A DNA stretch of 64,000 nt from Chloroflexota bacterium (lineage in GTDB: Bacteria > Chloroflexota > Anaerolineae > Anaerolineales > Anaerolineaceae): NCBI GenBank assembly GCA_029561345.1, contig JAKQJC010000059.1, forward strand, positions 1-64,000, in the 5' to 3' direction. Shown here piece by piece: positions 47,124 to 55,676 of this stretch. The notes below the pieces were generated by a model that saw only the letters and a program-made list of their open reading frames with translations, searched no databases and was not told where the DNA came from. A program made the translations under genes and the position numbers. How positions within the stretch are numbered: the first letter of the stretch is position 1; every line of letters starts with the position of its first letter.

Positions 47124-48986
47124 TCAATTGACGTTGTTGATCACCGGAGTGCCGGTGGTTTTTTCCACAGGTGACGGGAAAATGCGCTCAAATTCTTCGC
47201 GCGAGAGGGTTTCCACTTCGATAAGGCGGTTGGCCACGGCGTCAAGCTGTTCGCGATATTGCTTGAGGATGGCCAGAGCGTTGGCGTAGGTTTCGGAAAC
47301 CAGGCGGCGGACTTCCTGGTCGATGCGCTGGGCAACGGCTTCAGAGTAATCGCGCTGTTCGGAAATTTCGCGGCCCAGGAAGATCAATTCTTCCTTCTGG
47401 CCGTAAACCATGGGACCCAGTTCCTCGCTCATGCCCAGGCGGGTGACCATGTTGCGGGCCATCTGTGTGACGCGCTCAATATCATTGGAGGCGCCAGAGG
47501 TGATGTCATCAAACACCAGGGCTTCGGCAGCTCGCCCACCCAGCAGGCCGACCATTTCGGAGAGCAGTTTCTTGCGGGAGATGAGGGTGCGGTCTTCGCG
47601 AGGCAGGGCCATGGTGTAACCGGCAGCCATGCCGCGGGGGATGATGGAAACTTTCTGAACCGGGTCTGATTCAGCCAGAGCATTCATCACCACGGCGTGA
47701 CCGGCTTCATGATAGGCCACAATCAGCTTTTCTTCCTTGCTGATGAGGCGGCTCTTGCGTTCGGGGCCTGCAATGACGCGCTCGATGGAAGCTTCAAATT
47801 CGGATTGGCCGATGGCCTTTTTGTTGCGGCGGGCGGCCAGAATGGCAGCTTCGTTGACCATGTTTTCAATATCGGCGCCAACAAAGCCGGGGGTGGAACG
47901 GGCGAGAACCCCCAGATCCACGCCAGTTTCCAGGCGCTTGCCCTTGACATGCACTTTCAGGATGGCTTCGCGGCCGCGCATATCAGGCCGATCGAGGATG
48001 ACGCGGCGGTCGAAACGGCCGGGGCGCAGCAGGGCGGGATCAAGAATATCGGGACGGTTGGTGGCGGCCATGATGATGATGTTGGTGTCGGTGTCAAAGC
48101 CGTCCATTTCAACCAGCAGCTGGTTAAGGGTCTGTTCGCGTTCATCGTGAGAACCGCCCAGACCAGCGCCGCGCTGGCGGCCGACGGCATCAATTTCATC
48201 CACAAAGACAATGCAGGGTGAGTGGCGGCGGGCCTGATCAAAGAGATCGCGCACGCGGCTGGCGCCGACGCCGACAAACATTTCGACAAATTCAGAGCCG
48301 GAGATGGAGAAGAAGGGCACACCGGCTTCACCAGAAACGGCTTTGGCCAGCAGGGTTTTGCCGGTGCCGGGAGGGCCAACCAGCAGAACGCCCTTGGGAA
48401 TACGGGCGCCGAGGCTGATGAATTTCTGGGGCTCGCGCAGGAATTCAACCACTTCTTTAAGGTCTTCCTTGGCTTCTTCCACGCCAGCCACATCTTCAAA
48501 GGTGATGGTGGGGTGATCGCTGCTGAACATGCGGGCGCGTGATTTTCCAAAGGTGATGGCAGCGTTGTTGGAACCCTGCGCCTGGCGGAAAATGAACCAG
48601 AGCATGCCAGCCAGAAGCACAAAGGGGAGGATGTAGCCCAGGGCGTTCAAAATGCCTACCCAGGCGGCAGGTAACTGGACGTCGATGCGCAGGCTGCTGC
48701 TGGTCAGTTTTTCAGCCGGGACCCCCAGGTTTTTCAATTGTTCGGTGAGGGTGAAGCCAGGCTCTTTGTAGGCTTCCTTCTTGGCGCCATCAGTGTAGGT
48801 GATATTGAGCGTGTTCTCGTCAATAATAATCTTGGAAACCTTGCCAGCGGTGATGTCGGCGGCAAGTTGATTGATGGCAATGGTGCCGTCGGCCGGATTT
48901 TGCTGACGGAAACTGTAAATGAGTAAAACGCCAATGGCTATCAGGAGCAGGACATAGATCACATAATTTTGTCTGTTTTTGTTCAC
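47124..48986 (-). CDS. ftsH: ATP-dependent zinc metalloprotease FtsH
   Basis: The 620-residue membrane protease has an N-terminal helix (about 8-25), an extracytoplasmic domain, and a second helix (about 111-133). The AAA+ domain carries Walker A GPPGTGKT (204-211), Walker [10 protein letters not shown] and the second-region-of-homology arginines (RPGRFDRR). The protease domain has HEAGH at 426-430. It degrades membrane and short-lived cytoplasmic proteins. The start is GTG with GGAGG five bases upstream. Its own promoter is at 49044-49072, so it is transcribed separately from the cysteine-rich gene upstream. Confidence 0.96.
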   Translation of the reverse strand: MNKNRQNYVIYVLLLIAIGVLLIYSFRQQNPADGTIAINQLAADITAGKVSKIIIDENTLNITYTDGAKKEAYKEPGFTLTEQLKNLGVPAEKLTSSSLRIDVQLPAAWVGILNALGYILPFVLLAGMLWFIFRQAQGSNNAAITFGKSRARMFSSDHPTITFEDVAGVEEAKEDLKEVVEFLREPQKFISLGARIPKGVLLVGPPGTGKTLLAKAVSGEAGVPFFSISGSEFVEMFVGVGASRVRDLFDQARRHSPCIVFVDEIDAVGRQRGAGLGGSHDEREQTLNQLLVEMDGFDTDTNIIIMAATNRPDILDPALLRPGRFDRRVILDRPDMRGREAILKVHVKGKRLETGVDLGVLARSTPGFVGADIENMVNEAAILAARRNKKAIGQSEFEASIERVIAGPERKSRLISKEEKLIVAYHEAGHAVVMNALAESDPVQKVSIIPRGMAAGYTMALPREDRTLISRKKLLSEMVGLLGGRAAEALVFDDITSGASNDIERVTQMARNMVTRLGMSEELGPMVYGQKEELIFLGREISEQRDYSEAVAQRIDQEVRRLVSETYANALAILKQYREQLDAVANRLIEVETLSREEFERIFPSPVEKTTGTPVINNVN

Positions 48987-49043
48987 GGTAACCTCCAGTT
49001 AACATGAGAAGCCGTGTTGCGGATTCTTCTAAATGTTGAGACG

Positions 49044-49072
49044 ATTATATCAATTTTCGGATAAATAGTCTA
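49044..49072 (-). promoter_or_regulatory. Promoter of ftsH
   Basis: On the minus strand TAGACT (49072-49067), a 17-base spacer and TATAAT (49049-49044) with a TGA extension. Confidence 0.65.
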
Positions 49073-49105
49073 GTTTTTGTATAAAAAAATATAAAAATAC
49101 GCCGC

Positions 49106-49435
49106 CTATTTTTTCAAAAACACATCTGGCAGGGGGTGGCATTGACCGCAGCCGATATGAGGTTCCTTGACCGGACCGCCGCTTTTTGTGCAAGTGGCCG
49201 TCACCTTGACCTGGGGACCAAAAAAGATATACCGGTTGGTGATTTGGGCATGTAAAACCAGTGTGGGGCAGGCGTTGGCCTGCAAAATGCCCGGCACCGG
49301 ACAATCGCAGCAGAGGGCGGGTTTCCATTGTCCGGCGGCGGATGAAGCAGAAAGCAGGCGGCATTCTTCCAGGTTTCGCCCCCGATAATAATCACCATAG
49401 AAGAAACGGCATTCTTTGCCTGCTGGAGTTCGCAT
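49106..49435 (-). CDS. Small cysteine-rich protein of unknown function
   Basis: The 109-residue protein has nine cysteines arranged as KECRFF, LEECRLL, CCDCPVPGIL, NACPTLVL, TATCTKS and IGCGQCHPLP. The spacing suggests metal or iron-sulfur binding or structural zinc. No signal peptide or membrane helix is visible. I do not recognise a named family. Coding character is supported by the ordered cysteine pattern and by a start and stop that fit between the efp terminator and the ftsH promoter. There is no clear ribosome site or separate promoter, so it may depend on read-through from efp. Confidence 0.7.
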   Translation of the reverse strand: MRTPAGKECRFFYGDYYRGRNLEECRLLSASSAAGQWKPALCCDCPVPGILQANACPTLVLHAQITNRYIFFGPQVKVTATCTKSGGPVKEPHIGCGQCHPLPDVFLKK

Positions 49436-49441
49436 GAGTAT

Positions 49442-49483
49442 AAAAAAAAGGGAACAGAACCGGTGAAGGGATTCTGTTCCCTT
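49442..49483 (-). terminator. Terminator after efp
   Basis: AAGGGAACAGAA and TTCTGTTCCCTT form a perfect 12-bp stem with a 12-base loop, followed on the minus strand by eight T residues. It lies seven bases before the start of the cysteine-rich gene. Confidence 0.88.
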
Positions 49484-49492
49484 GGTGAATCC

Positions 49493-50056
49493 TTAGTTGT
49501 TGACGCGGGTGACGTAAGCGCCCGTGCGGGTATCCACACGGATAATATCGCCAGTAGCAACGAAATAGGGGGTCTGGACTTCGAGGCCGGTTTCGGTGGT
49601 GACTTTTTTGGTGACGCCGGTGGCGGTATCGCCGCGCACAGCCGGTTCAGCATAAGTGACTTTTAAATCCACAGAGGTGGGCAGTTCAATATCCAGGGGT
49701 TCATTGTTGTGAAGGGTCAGCTTGACTTCCATGCCTTCGAGCAGGTAGCCGGCATTATCACCAATCACATCGCGCGGCACGCCGGGCTGTTCAAAGGTTT
49801 CGAGGTCCATGAAATAGAACAAATCGCCATCTTTGTAAAGATATTGGACGTTGTGAAAATCGAGGCGGGCTTCAGGGACGCGGTCGCCCGACTGGAAGGT
49901 CTTTTCAAGGGTGGAGCCTTTGCGCAGGTCGCGGGCTTTGATGCGGATGGTGGCGTTACCACGGCCGGGTTTGTTGTGGGAATATTCCAAAACGCGATAA
50001 AGAGTGCCATCTAATTCAAAAGTGACACCCTTGCGTAAATCATTTACATCAATCAT
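49493..50056 (-). CDS. efp: Elongation factor P with arginine at the modification site
   Basis: The 187-residue protein has the three EF-P OB-type domains and full length. EF-P relieves ribosome stalling at polyproline stretches. The loop at residues 28-33 reads NKPGRG, placing Arg32 where many EF-Ps carry a lysine. In some proteobacteria an Arg here is rhamnosylated by EarP, but no earP, epmA or ymfI gene is in the window. AGGAAAG lies a few bases before the ATG, and a good promoter is at 50102-50130. Confidence 0.96.
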   Translation of the reverse strand: MIDVNDLRKGVTFELDGTLYRVLEYSHNKPGRGNATIRIKARDLRKGSTLEKTFQSGDRVPEARLDFHNVQYLYKDGDLFYFMDLETFEQPGVPRDVIGDNAGYLLEGMEVKLTLHNNEPLDIELPTSVDLKVTYAEPAVRGDTATGVTKKVTTETGLEVQTPYFVATGDIIRVDTRTGAYVTRVNN

Positions 50057-50101
50057 AGATCTTTCCTCATATTAAAACACTATAGTTTGCAAACAGGCGA
50101 A

Positions 50102-50130
50102 ATTATAGCGCAGGGTGCAACACATGACAA
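50102..50130 (-). promoter_or_regulatory. Promoter of efp
   Basis: On the minus strand TTGTCA (50130-50125), a 17-base spacer and TATAAT (50107-50102); leader about 40 bases. Confidence 0.75.
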
Positions 50131-50151
50131 GGGTTACAGTTAAATGATTTA

Positions 50152-50907
50152 TTAAGCGCGGATGGTCTGGATACCGGCTTCCTGATAAGGCAGAAGAGCT
50201 TCTTCGGGAACAGATTTTTCGGTGATAAGGTGGGTGAGGCTGGTGATGGGGCTGACCACGAAGGATGAGGCAGTGTTGAGTTTTTCAGGTGACATCAGGC
50301 CGATCACCAGGTTGGCGTTGGCGATCATGGCTTGCTTGATATAAGTTTCATCCAGGTAAAGCGTGCTGAGCCCCACATCCGGGTGGGCGCTGCAGACGCC
50401 CATGAAGAATATATCGGCGCGCATTTGCCTGACGGCATTGACTGTTCCGGCGCCAACGGTGATGAGCGATTCCTTGATCAACTGTCCTCCCAGAAGGATG
50501 ATTTGCACGGCTGGATGATCGGCCAGGGCGACGGCCAATGGCGGACTGTTGGTGATGATGTTCAGGCGCATATGTGCCGGCAGGCTGCGGGCGAGCTGGA
50601 GGGTGGTGGTGCCGCCATCCATAAATAAAGTTTGATCTTCTTGAAGAAATTCGATTGCTGCCAGGGCGATATGCGCTTTGGCTTCAGGCGATTGGAGCTG
50701 ACGCTGGGCGAAGGTGGTGTTGGCCGGGGAACGCGGCAGGCCGCCACCATGCACCCTTTGCAGGAGTCCTGACCTGGATAACTCTTTGAGGTCCCGCTGA
50801 ACCGTATCGGCGGAGACATCCAACTCTTTGGCCAGTTCGGCAGCCACCACCTTGCCGCGGCGTTTGAGCACATCCAGAATGATTTGTTGTCTTTCTTCTT
50901 TGAGCAT
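50152..50907 (-). CDS. DeoR/GlpR-family transcriptional regulator
   Basis: The 251-residue protein has an N-terminal winged helix-turn-helix (LAKELDVSADTVQRDLKELSRSGLLQRVHGGG) and a C-terminal DeoR sensor domain with MDGGTTTLQLARSLP and LLGGQLIKESLITVG, which bind phosphorylated sugars or related metabolites in this family. The start at 50907 has GGGAG eight bases upstream. It is transcribed divergently from an MFS transporter gene with repeated TTGCGG elements between them, so it probably represses the transporter. The ligand is unknown. Confidence 0.88.
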   Translation of the reverse strand: MLKEERQQIILDVLKRRGKVVAAELAKELDVSADTVQRDLKELSRSGLLQRVHGGGLPRSPANTTFAQRQLQSPEAKAHIALAAIEFLQEDQTLFMDGGTTTLQLARSLPAHMRLNIITNSPPLAVALADHPAVQIILLGGQLIKESLITVGAGTVNAVRQMRADIFFMGVCSAHPDVGLSTLYLDETYIKQAMIANANLVIGLMSPEKLNTASSFVVSPITSLTHLITEKSVPEEALLPYQEAGIQTIRA

Positions 50908-50939
50908 GGGGCACACTCCCTGATAATTGAACACTCTGC

Positions 50940-50968
50940 TTGACTTTGCGGTATTGTGCGGATATAAT
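50940..50968 (+). promoter_or_regulatory. Promoter of the MFS transporter gene
   Basis: TTGACT (50940-50945), a 17-base spacer and TATAAT (50963-50968). The leader is about 50 bases, and candidate operator repeats overlap the spacer and the transcription start. Confidence 0.8.
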
Positions 50969-50991
50969 CGTATATATGCATTATATTGCGG
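50946..50991 (+). promoter_or_regulatory. Phased TTGCGG repeats, candidate operator for the DeoR-type regulator
   Basis: TTGCGG at 50946-50951, GTGCGG at 50956-50961 and TTGCGG at 50986-50991 are spaced 10 and 30 bases apart, on the same face of the helix. They span the -10 region and the transcription start, the expected place for repression. Confidence 0.5.
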
Positions 50992-51022
50992 AAATTTAAC
51001 GGTGTCAACCGTGGAGGATAGG

Positions 51023-52183
51023 ATGACGAAACCATTTTACGTTTTAAGTTTGTGCTGCGTGGTGTTTTTGGGTCTGGGCATTGTAACTGCTGCCCTGGGA
51101 CCGGCTCTGCCGGAACTGGCTATCCAGAATGCCACTGATCTGGGGACGATTGGTGTGTTGTTCACCGCTCTGTTTTTAGGTGCCATGACCGCCCAGGTGG
51201 CGGCGGGATTTATTGGCAACCGGATTCCCCCAAAGACGATGTTCCTGGCAGGGCTGGGCGTCATGGGCGTGGCGCTGATTGGCTTATATTTTTCCCGCAA
51301 CCTTTTATTGACTGTTGTCTGCGGTGTGATGGTCGGATTGGGGCACGGCACGGTGGACCTGGACGGGACGGTGATGATCGCGGATGCATATGAAGGCAGG
51401 CAGGTATCGGCTTTGAACGCCCTGCACCTCTTTTTTGGCATCGGTGCGGTGGGTGGCCCTTACATTGTGAGTCTGGCCATGCAAAACGGTATCCCGGCGG
51501 TCTGGTCTCTGATTGCCGGCGGAATGCTGATGTTGGTTTGCGCCCCGGTGATGCTGGTCATGAAGGTGCGGCATCAGACGGCTGTGCCGCAGGAAACCCG
51601 CAAGAACGGCAGCGTGCTGAAATCAGCTCTCATGTGGCTGCTGGCATTTTACCTGCTCTTTTATGTCGGCATTGAAACGGGCCTTGGCGGCTGGGTGGCC
51701 GCATACCTGAACCAGACCACCGGAATGGCGCTGGCGAATGGGGCAATGGCCGCCTCAGGTTTTTGGCTGGCGCTGACGATTGGCCGCCTGACGGCGGCGC
51801 TTTTGGGACGGCGTTTTTCGCCATTGAAGGTTTTGCTGTTCAGCGTCATGACATCATTAGCAGGGGCGATCCTGCTGCCCCTATCCACTGGCCAGCAAAC
51901 CCTGTCGCTGGTGGCGGTGCTGTTGACCGGGTTGGGTTTTGGCCCCATGTTCCCAACCACCGTGGCGGCAGCAACTGAGTTCTTCCCTGAGGAGCGCGCC
52001 CGCGCCGCCAGCATTTGCATTGCCATGGGCAGCGTAGGCGGGATGATTTTACCGTGGCTGCAGGGCATCATTTTGCAAAACATGGGACCCTATAGCGCGA
52101 TCCTTTTTGTTACCATTGGCGTGGTCATGATGGTTGTTCTTCATTCAGGACAGCGTGTGCTTTACAGCCAGGCCCACACCTGA
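51023..52183 (+). CDS. Major facilitator superfamily transporter
   Basis: The 386-residue protein has 12 predicted membrane helices in two six-helix halves. The loop between helices 2 and 3 (FIGNRIPPKTMFLAG) is a variant of the MFS motif A, and GRLTAALLGRRFSPLKVL gives its second-half copy. Specificity is not readable; a sugar would fit a DeoR-type partner. The ATG at 51023 has GGAGG four to nine bases upstream. A longer frame from 50927 covers the promoter and is not real. The gene ends at the NAD(P)HX-repair promoter. Confidence 0.86.
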   Translation: MTKPFYVLSLCCVVFLGLGIVTAALGPALPELAIQNATDLGTIGVLFTALFLGAMTAQVAAGFIGNRIPPKTMFLAGLGVMGVALIGLYFSRNLLLTVVCGVMVGLGHGTVDLDGTVMIADAYEGRQVSALNALHLFFGIGAVGGPYIVSLAMQNGIPAVWSLIAGGMLMLVCAPVMLVMKVRHQTAVPQETRKNGSVLKSALMWLLAFYLLFYVGIETGLGGWVAAYLNQTTGMALANGAMAASGFWLALTIGRLTAALLGRRFSPLKVLLFSVMTSLAGAILLPLSTGQQTLSLVAVLLTGLGFGPMFPTTVAAATEFFPEERARAASICIAMGSVGGMILPWLQGIILQNMGPYSAILFVTIGVVMMVVLHSGQRVLYSQAHT

Positions 52184-52191
52184 TGTATAAT
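52161..52191 (+). promoter_or_regulatory. Promoter of the NAD(P)HX repair gene
   Basis: TTTACA (52161-52166), a 19-base spacer and TATAAT (52186-52191) overlap the end of the MFS gene. The spacer is long, so strength is uncertain. Confidence 0.45.
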
Positions 52192-52266
52192 GATAGGGTA
52201 AGCCTGTCAGAGGTTCACTTGCGGCTGGCCGGCGATTTTTTTTGTTCACGAAAAGAGGAACAACCC

Positions 52267-53880
52267 ATGAAATTGATCCGTGTGAAGGATATGAAAGCTT
52301 TTGAGCAGGAAGCTGACCGCAGCGGTCTGAGTTATGCGCAGATGGTTCAGAATGCCGGGCGCGGCCTGGGTGAATGGATTATTTCCCACCATTTTGATAT
52401 GCCAACCCCGCCCTCCATTTTAGGATTGGTGGGATCGGGAAACAACGGCGCGGACGCGCTGGTGGCATTGACCTTTCTGGCCGAAAGAGGCTGGCAGGCG
52501 GCCGCTTACCTGGTCCGGGAGCGGGCAGCAGACGATATTTTGCTTCAGGCCCTGGTCAAAGCCGGGGGGAATGTGCTTGCTGAGGGGCAGGAATGTACAC
52601 ATCTGGTGCAATCGCTCAAAGGCTGCGATGTGCTGCTGGATGGCATTTTGGGCACCGGCATTACTCTGCCGTTGAAACCTGAACTGGCTGAAAAATTACT
52701 GCAAATTCGCCAGATTCTGGGACAAATCAACACCGAAATGACCATCGTGGCCGTAGATTGCCCATCAGGCGTGGATTGTGAAACCGGCGAGGTGGCTCCT
52801 GAGACCTTATACGCAGATTACACGGTCTGTATGGCAGCGGTCAAAGAAGGGCTGCTGAAGCTGCCAGCATTTGAATATGTGGGAGAGCTGGACACTGTGG
52901 ATATTGGTTTGGGGAAAGTGATTGAGGGCTATAATCAGCTGAAGGTCTTCGTGGTCAATGCAGATTATGTGCGAGCCGAGCTGCCGCTGCGGCAGGCCGA
53001 CAGTCACAAGGGCGATTTTGGCAGCCTGATGGTGGCGGCCGGCTCAATTAACTACACTGGCGCTGTGCGGCTGGCGGTGGAAGGTGCCTACCGGGTTGGC
53101 ACGGGGCTGGTGCAGTGCGCCGTACCGAACCCGCTCTATGCGCCGCTGGCGGGCGTGCTGCCTGAGGCCACCTGGCTGCTGCTGCCCCATGAAACCGGGG
53201 TGATTGCCCAGGAAGCTGCAGAGGTGGTCTTTAAAAACCTCGAAAAAACCACGGCTCTGCTGCTGGGGCCAGGCTGGGGATTGGAAAAGACCACCCAGGC
53301 TTTTCTCGGCCGCCTGTTAGGTGCTGAAAAATCGGGTGGCAAGGCAGCGGTTGGCTTTCTGCCTTCGGCGGTAAAAACGGCCGGGCATGCCAAACTGCCG
53401 CCGCTGGTGGTGGATGCAGATGGATTAAAGCTGCTGGCGCGGCTGCCTGAATGGCCCAAATTGCTGCCAGCTGGAAGCATTTTGACCCCGCACCCCGGAG
53501 AGATGGCTATTTTAACTGGCCTTGATAAAGACGCTATTCAGGCTGACCGCCTGAACACGGCCTGCCGTTTTGCGGCTGAATGGGATCAGGTTGTGGTGCT
53601 AAAAGGTGCCATCACGGTGGTGGCCGCTCCCGATGGGCGGGCAGGTGTGATCCCGGTGGCCACATCGGCCCTGGCCAAGGCCGGCACAGGCGATGTGCTG
53701 GCAGGGATCATTGGCGGCCTGCGGGCGCAGGGCATGAATGCCTTTGAGGCGGCGGCGGTGGGGGCGTGGCTGCATGGTCAGGCTGGCCTGCGCGCAGCAG
53801 AATGGGACGAATCAGACGCTTCGGTGATGGCGCGCGATATTACCGAGGTGCTGGGAAGCATTTTGGGAGAACTGGGATAG
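52267..53880 (+). CDS. nnr: Bifunctional NAD(P)H-hydrate epimerase / dehydratase
   Basis: The 537-residue protein has an N-terminal YjeF_N epimerase domain (VGSGNNGADALVAL, LLDGILGTGI, VAVDCPSGVD). The C-terminal ribokinase-like dehydratase domain carries KGDFGSLMVAAGS, LTPHPGEMA and the nucleotide motif AGTGDVLAGIIGGLRAQG. Together they repair hydrated NADH and NADPH. The start at 52267 has AGAGGAA nine bases upstream and matches the family N-terminus (MKLIRVKDMKAFE); a longer frame from 52183 overlaps the promoter. It is monocistronic. Confidence 0.94.
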   Translation: MKLIRVKDMKAFEQEADRSGLSYAQMVQNAGRGLGEWIISHHFDMPTPPSILGLVGSGNNGADALVALTFLAERGWQAAAYLVRERAADDILLQALVKAGGNVLAEGQECTHLVQSLKGCDVLLDGILGTGITLPLKPELAEKLLQIRQILGQINTEMTIVAVDCPSGVDCETGEVAPETLYADYTVCMAAVKEGLLKLPAFEYVGELDTVDIGLGKVIEGYNQLKVFVVNADYVRAELPLRQADSHKGDFGSLMVAAGSINYTGAVRLAVEGAYRVGTGLVQCAVPNPLYAPLAGVLPEATWLLLPHETGVIAQEAAEVVFKNLEKTTALLLGPGWGLEKTTQAFLGRLLGAEKSGGKAAVGFLPSAVKTAGHAKLPPLVVDADGLKLLARLPEWPKLLPAGSILTPHPGEMAILTGLDKDAIQADRLNTACRFAAEWDQVVVLKGAITVVAAPDGRAGVIPVATSALAKAGTGDVLAGIIGGLRAQGMNAFEAAAVGAWLHGQAGLRAAEWDESDASVMARDITEVLGSILGELG

Positions 53881-53901
53881 TTTTTCTTCCCTGTGAAGAT
53901 A

Positions 53902-53938
53902 CAAAAAACAGGGTCCACGATGATGGTGGACCCTGTTT
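53902..53938 (-). terminator. Terminator after the ytxH-type gene
   Basis: AACAGGGTCCAC and GTGGACCCTGTT form a perfect 12-bp stem with a seven-base loop. On the minus strand six T residues follow. It also separates the converging repair gene. Confidence 0.88.
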
Positions 53939-53955
53939 GATTCAGCGGGGGATGT

Positions 53956-54333
53956 TCACGCTTCGGGAAGTTCAGGGGTGGAGGGAAGTTCCACAGCCTG
54001 GGGTTTTTTCTGCTGGATGGCATGGGTGATGCGCTTTTTCTGTTCTTCCAGAACCACCTGGCTCTGGCGGCCCAGATCTTCAGCGCGGGTGCGGGCAACC
54101 GCAGCCCATTCTTCGGCGCGGGCGCGGGCTTCGGCAGCAGCTGCTTCAGCACGAGCGTAAGTATCTTCCGCGGTTTCAGAAGCCAGGTCTTTTAACTCAA
54201 TGGCTTTTTCTTTGATGATGGACCGGGTTTCAGAACCCGATTGGGGGGCCAGAAGCAGCGAAACGGCTGCACCCGTTAAACCACCCACCAGAAAACCGAT
54301 CAAAAATGCTCCTAATTCGTCGCGTTCAGACAT
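53956..54333 (-). CDS. YtxH-domain protein
   Basis: The 125-residue protein begins with a short polar head, one glycine-rich membrane helix (AFLIGFLVGGLTGAAVSLLLAPQSG, the YtxH signature), then a long Ala/Glu/Arg coiled-coil tail (about 45-105). YtxH proteins are general-stress associated in Bacillus; their function is unclear. AAGGAG lies six bases before the ATG. It follows a small membrane-protein gene by 54 bases and is probably in the same transcript. Confidence 0.88.
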   Translation of the reverse strand: MSERDELGAFLIGFLVGGLTGAAVSLLLAPQSGSETRSIIKEKAIELKDLASETAEDTYARAEAAAAEARARAEEWAAVARTRAEDLGRQSQVVLEEQKKRITHAIQQKKPQAVELPSTPELPEA

Positions 54334-54387
54334 GACAGACTCCTTTCAGTTAGGTCTTTGGGGTTAGTTGATATCCCTTGGGTGGGT

Positions 54388-54825
54388 TTACCACTTGGAA
54401 GGGCGGACGAGATCAATGAATTTTTTCAAACCGGCCATGTATTCATTCAGTTTGATGACGGGTTCGGCAAGGTTATCACTTAAGAAGGTCACAGTGCCGC
54501 GCAGGGTGCTGACGGTCTCATTGGTGGAATTCAGAATGGGCTTAATTTCGTTTTGCAGCAGGTTGATAAGGATGGCCAGTTGAATGCAAAGAATGACCAG
54601 AACCACACCGATGACCAGCGATTCAAGTGCCATAAAGATGATGAAGATATCACGGATGGTGCTGGTTGGGCTGGACGGGTTCATCAAATAGACAATGGAA
54701 AGGATAAACGCGGCCAGCAGGACAAGCGCAACAACGCCGATGATGATTTTTTGGCGCATGCTGATGCCGGATTCGGCTTCAGCGGCAGCTTGAGCGGGTG
54801 GGGGAAGGAGTGGTTTTTGTTCCAT
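54388..54825 (-). CDS. Membrane protein of unknown function with a coiled C-terminal tail
   Basis: The 145-residue protein has a Pro/Ala head, two membrane helices (about 25-48 and 60-90), and an amphipathic tail (NEIKPILNSTNETVSTLRGTVTFL) like that of DUF948-type proteins, which often accompany YtxH. I do not assign a firm family. The ATG stands seven bases after a TATAAT box and has no ribosome site, so its mRNA is probably leaderless. It is the first gene of a pair with the YtxH gene. Confidence 0.72.
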   Translation of the reverse strand: MEQKPLLPPPAQAAAEAESGISMRQKIIIGVVALVLLAAFILSIVYLMNPSSPTSTIRDIFIIFMALESLVIGVVLVILCIQLAILINLLQNEIKPILNSTNETVSTLRGTVTFLSDNLAEPVIKLNEYMAGLKKFIDLVRPSKW

Positions 54826-54832
54826 ATTTAAG

Positions 54833-54860
54833 ATTATAGCATGAAAAGAATTTTTGCAAG
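54833..54860 (-). promoter_or_regulatory. Extended -10 promoter giving a leaderless mRNA
   Basis: On the minus strand TGCTATAAT with its box at 54838-54833, and CTTGCA about 16 bases upstream as a weak -35. The box lies only seven bases before the ATG at 54825. Confidence 0.65.
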
Positions 54861-54864
54861 GCCT

Positions 54865-55644
54865 CTACTCGCCGAAATCTGTCTCAAAATCAACCGAAGC
54901 AGTGTTTTCTTCGATGGGCGAAATGGAAATATCGGAAAAGAGCGCATCCTGTTGAACTTCGATGATTCGCCGCTTGATCAATTCAAGCATGGCCAAAAAA
55001 GTGACCACAAAGAAGATGCGGTTGCGGGAGGTTTTCATCAGGCGGAAGAAGGAAGTGCGCTGCTGCTGCTGAAGGGTGTTAAGGATGAGTTTGATGCGTT
55101 CGCGAATGGTTACGCGCGGCGGAGCCACCACTGTGCTGAGGTACACGGCGTCCTGGTTCATTTTCAGTCCGGCGCGGGCCGCCAGAACGATATCCTTGAT
55201 GGTGAGGCCGGCGAGATCGAGCTTGCCTTCAATTTTGATGCCGGGGGCAGTGCGAAGGTAACAGCGCAGGTGTTCAGCTTCGCGCTGCTGCGCCCACTGG
55301 GCAGCCAGTTTAAACTGCCGGTAAAGGATGAGCTGCTGGGCCAGGGCTTCACCTGGATCTTCTTCATCAGGTGCGCGTTCAGGTGGGCGCGGTAAAAGCG
55401 CCTCTGATTTAATCTGGATGAGTTTAGCGGCGATAATCAGGAAGGCAGAAACTTCGGAGGCATTGGTTTCTTGAAGCTGGCGCAAATAGGCCAGGTACTG
55501 ATCGGTAATTTGAGCCAGAGCCAGCCGGGTGATATCGAGCTGAGCCTTCTGAATCAGCTCAAGAAGCAGATCCAGCGGTCCTTCGAACACATCTGTGGCA
55601 ATTTTATAGCCTTCGGTCTGATGAGCGGCAACCTGAAAATCCAT
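54865..55644 (-). CDS. scpA: Segregation and condensation protein A
   Basis: The 259-residue kleisin has the ScpA N-terminal block YKIATDVFEGPLDLLLELIQKAQLDI, the FLIIAAKLIQIKSEALLP helix, and the C-terminal winged-helix segment FFVVTFLAMLELIKRRIIEV that contacts the SMC head. It works with SMC and ScpB in chromosome condensation. scpB is not next to it, which differs from many bacteria. The ATG follows a TATAAT by nine bases without a ribosome site, again suggesting a leaderless or very short leader. Confidence 0.94.
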   Translation of the reverse strand: MDFQVAAHQTEGYKIATDVFEGPLDLLLELIQKAQLDITRLALAQITDQYLAYLRQLQETNASEVSAFLIIAAKLIQIKSEALLPRPPERAPDEEDPGEALAQQLILYRQFKLAAQWAQQREAEHLRCYLRTAPGIKIEGKLDLAGLTIKDIVLAARAGLKMNQDAVYLSTVVAPPRVTIRERIKLILNTLQQQQRTSFFRLMKTSRNRIFFVVTFLAMLELIKRRIIEVQQDALFSDISISPIEENTASVDFETDFGE

Positions 55645-55653
55645 AGGGGGTGA

Positions 55654-55662
55654 ATTATATCA
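55654..55662 (-). promoter_or_regulatory. Extended -10 promoter of scpA
   Basis: On the minus strand TGATATAAT with its box at 55659-55654, nine bases before the scpA ATG, and no clear -35. Confidence 0.55.
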
Positions 55663-55676
55663 CGGCTGCCCGGGTT

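Noticed and set aside
49050-49364. An alternative 104-codon frame overlapping the cysteine-rich gene
   Set aside because: It overlaps the ftsH promoter and lacks the ordered cysteine pattern seen in the chosen frame.
50927-51022. An N-terminal extension of the MFS transporter
   Set aside because: It would translate through the consensus promoter and operator repeats; GGAGG directly supports the ATG at 51023.
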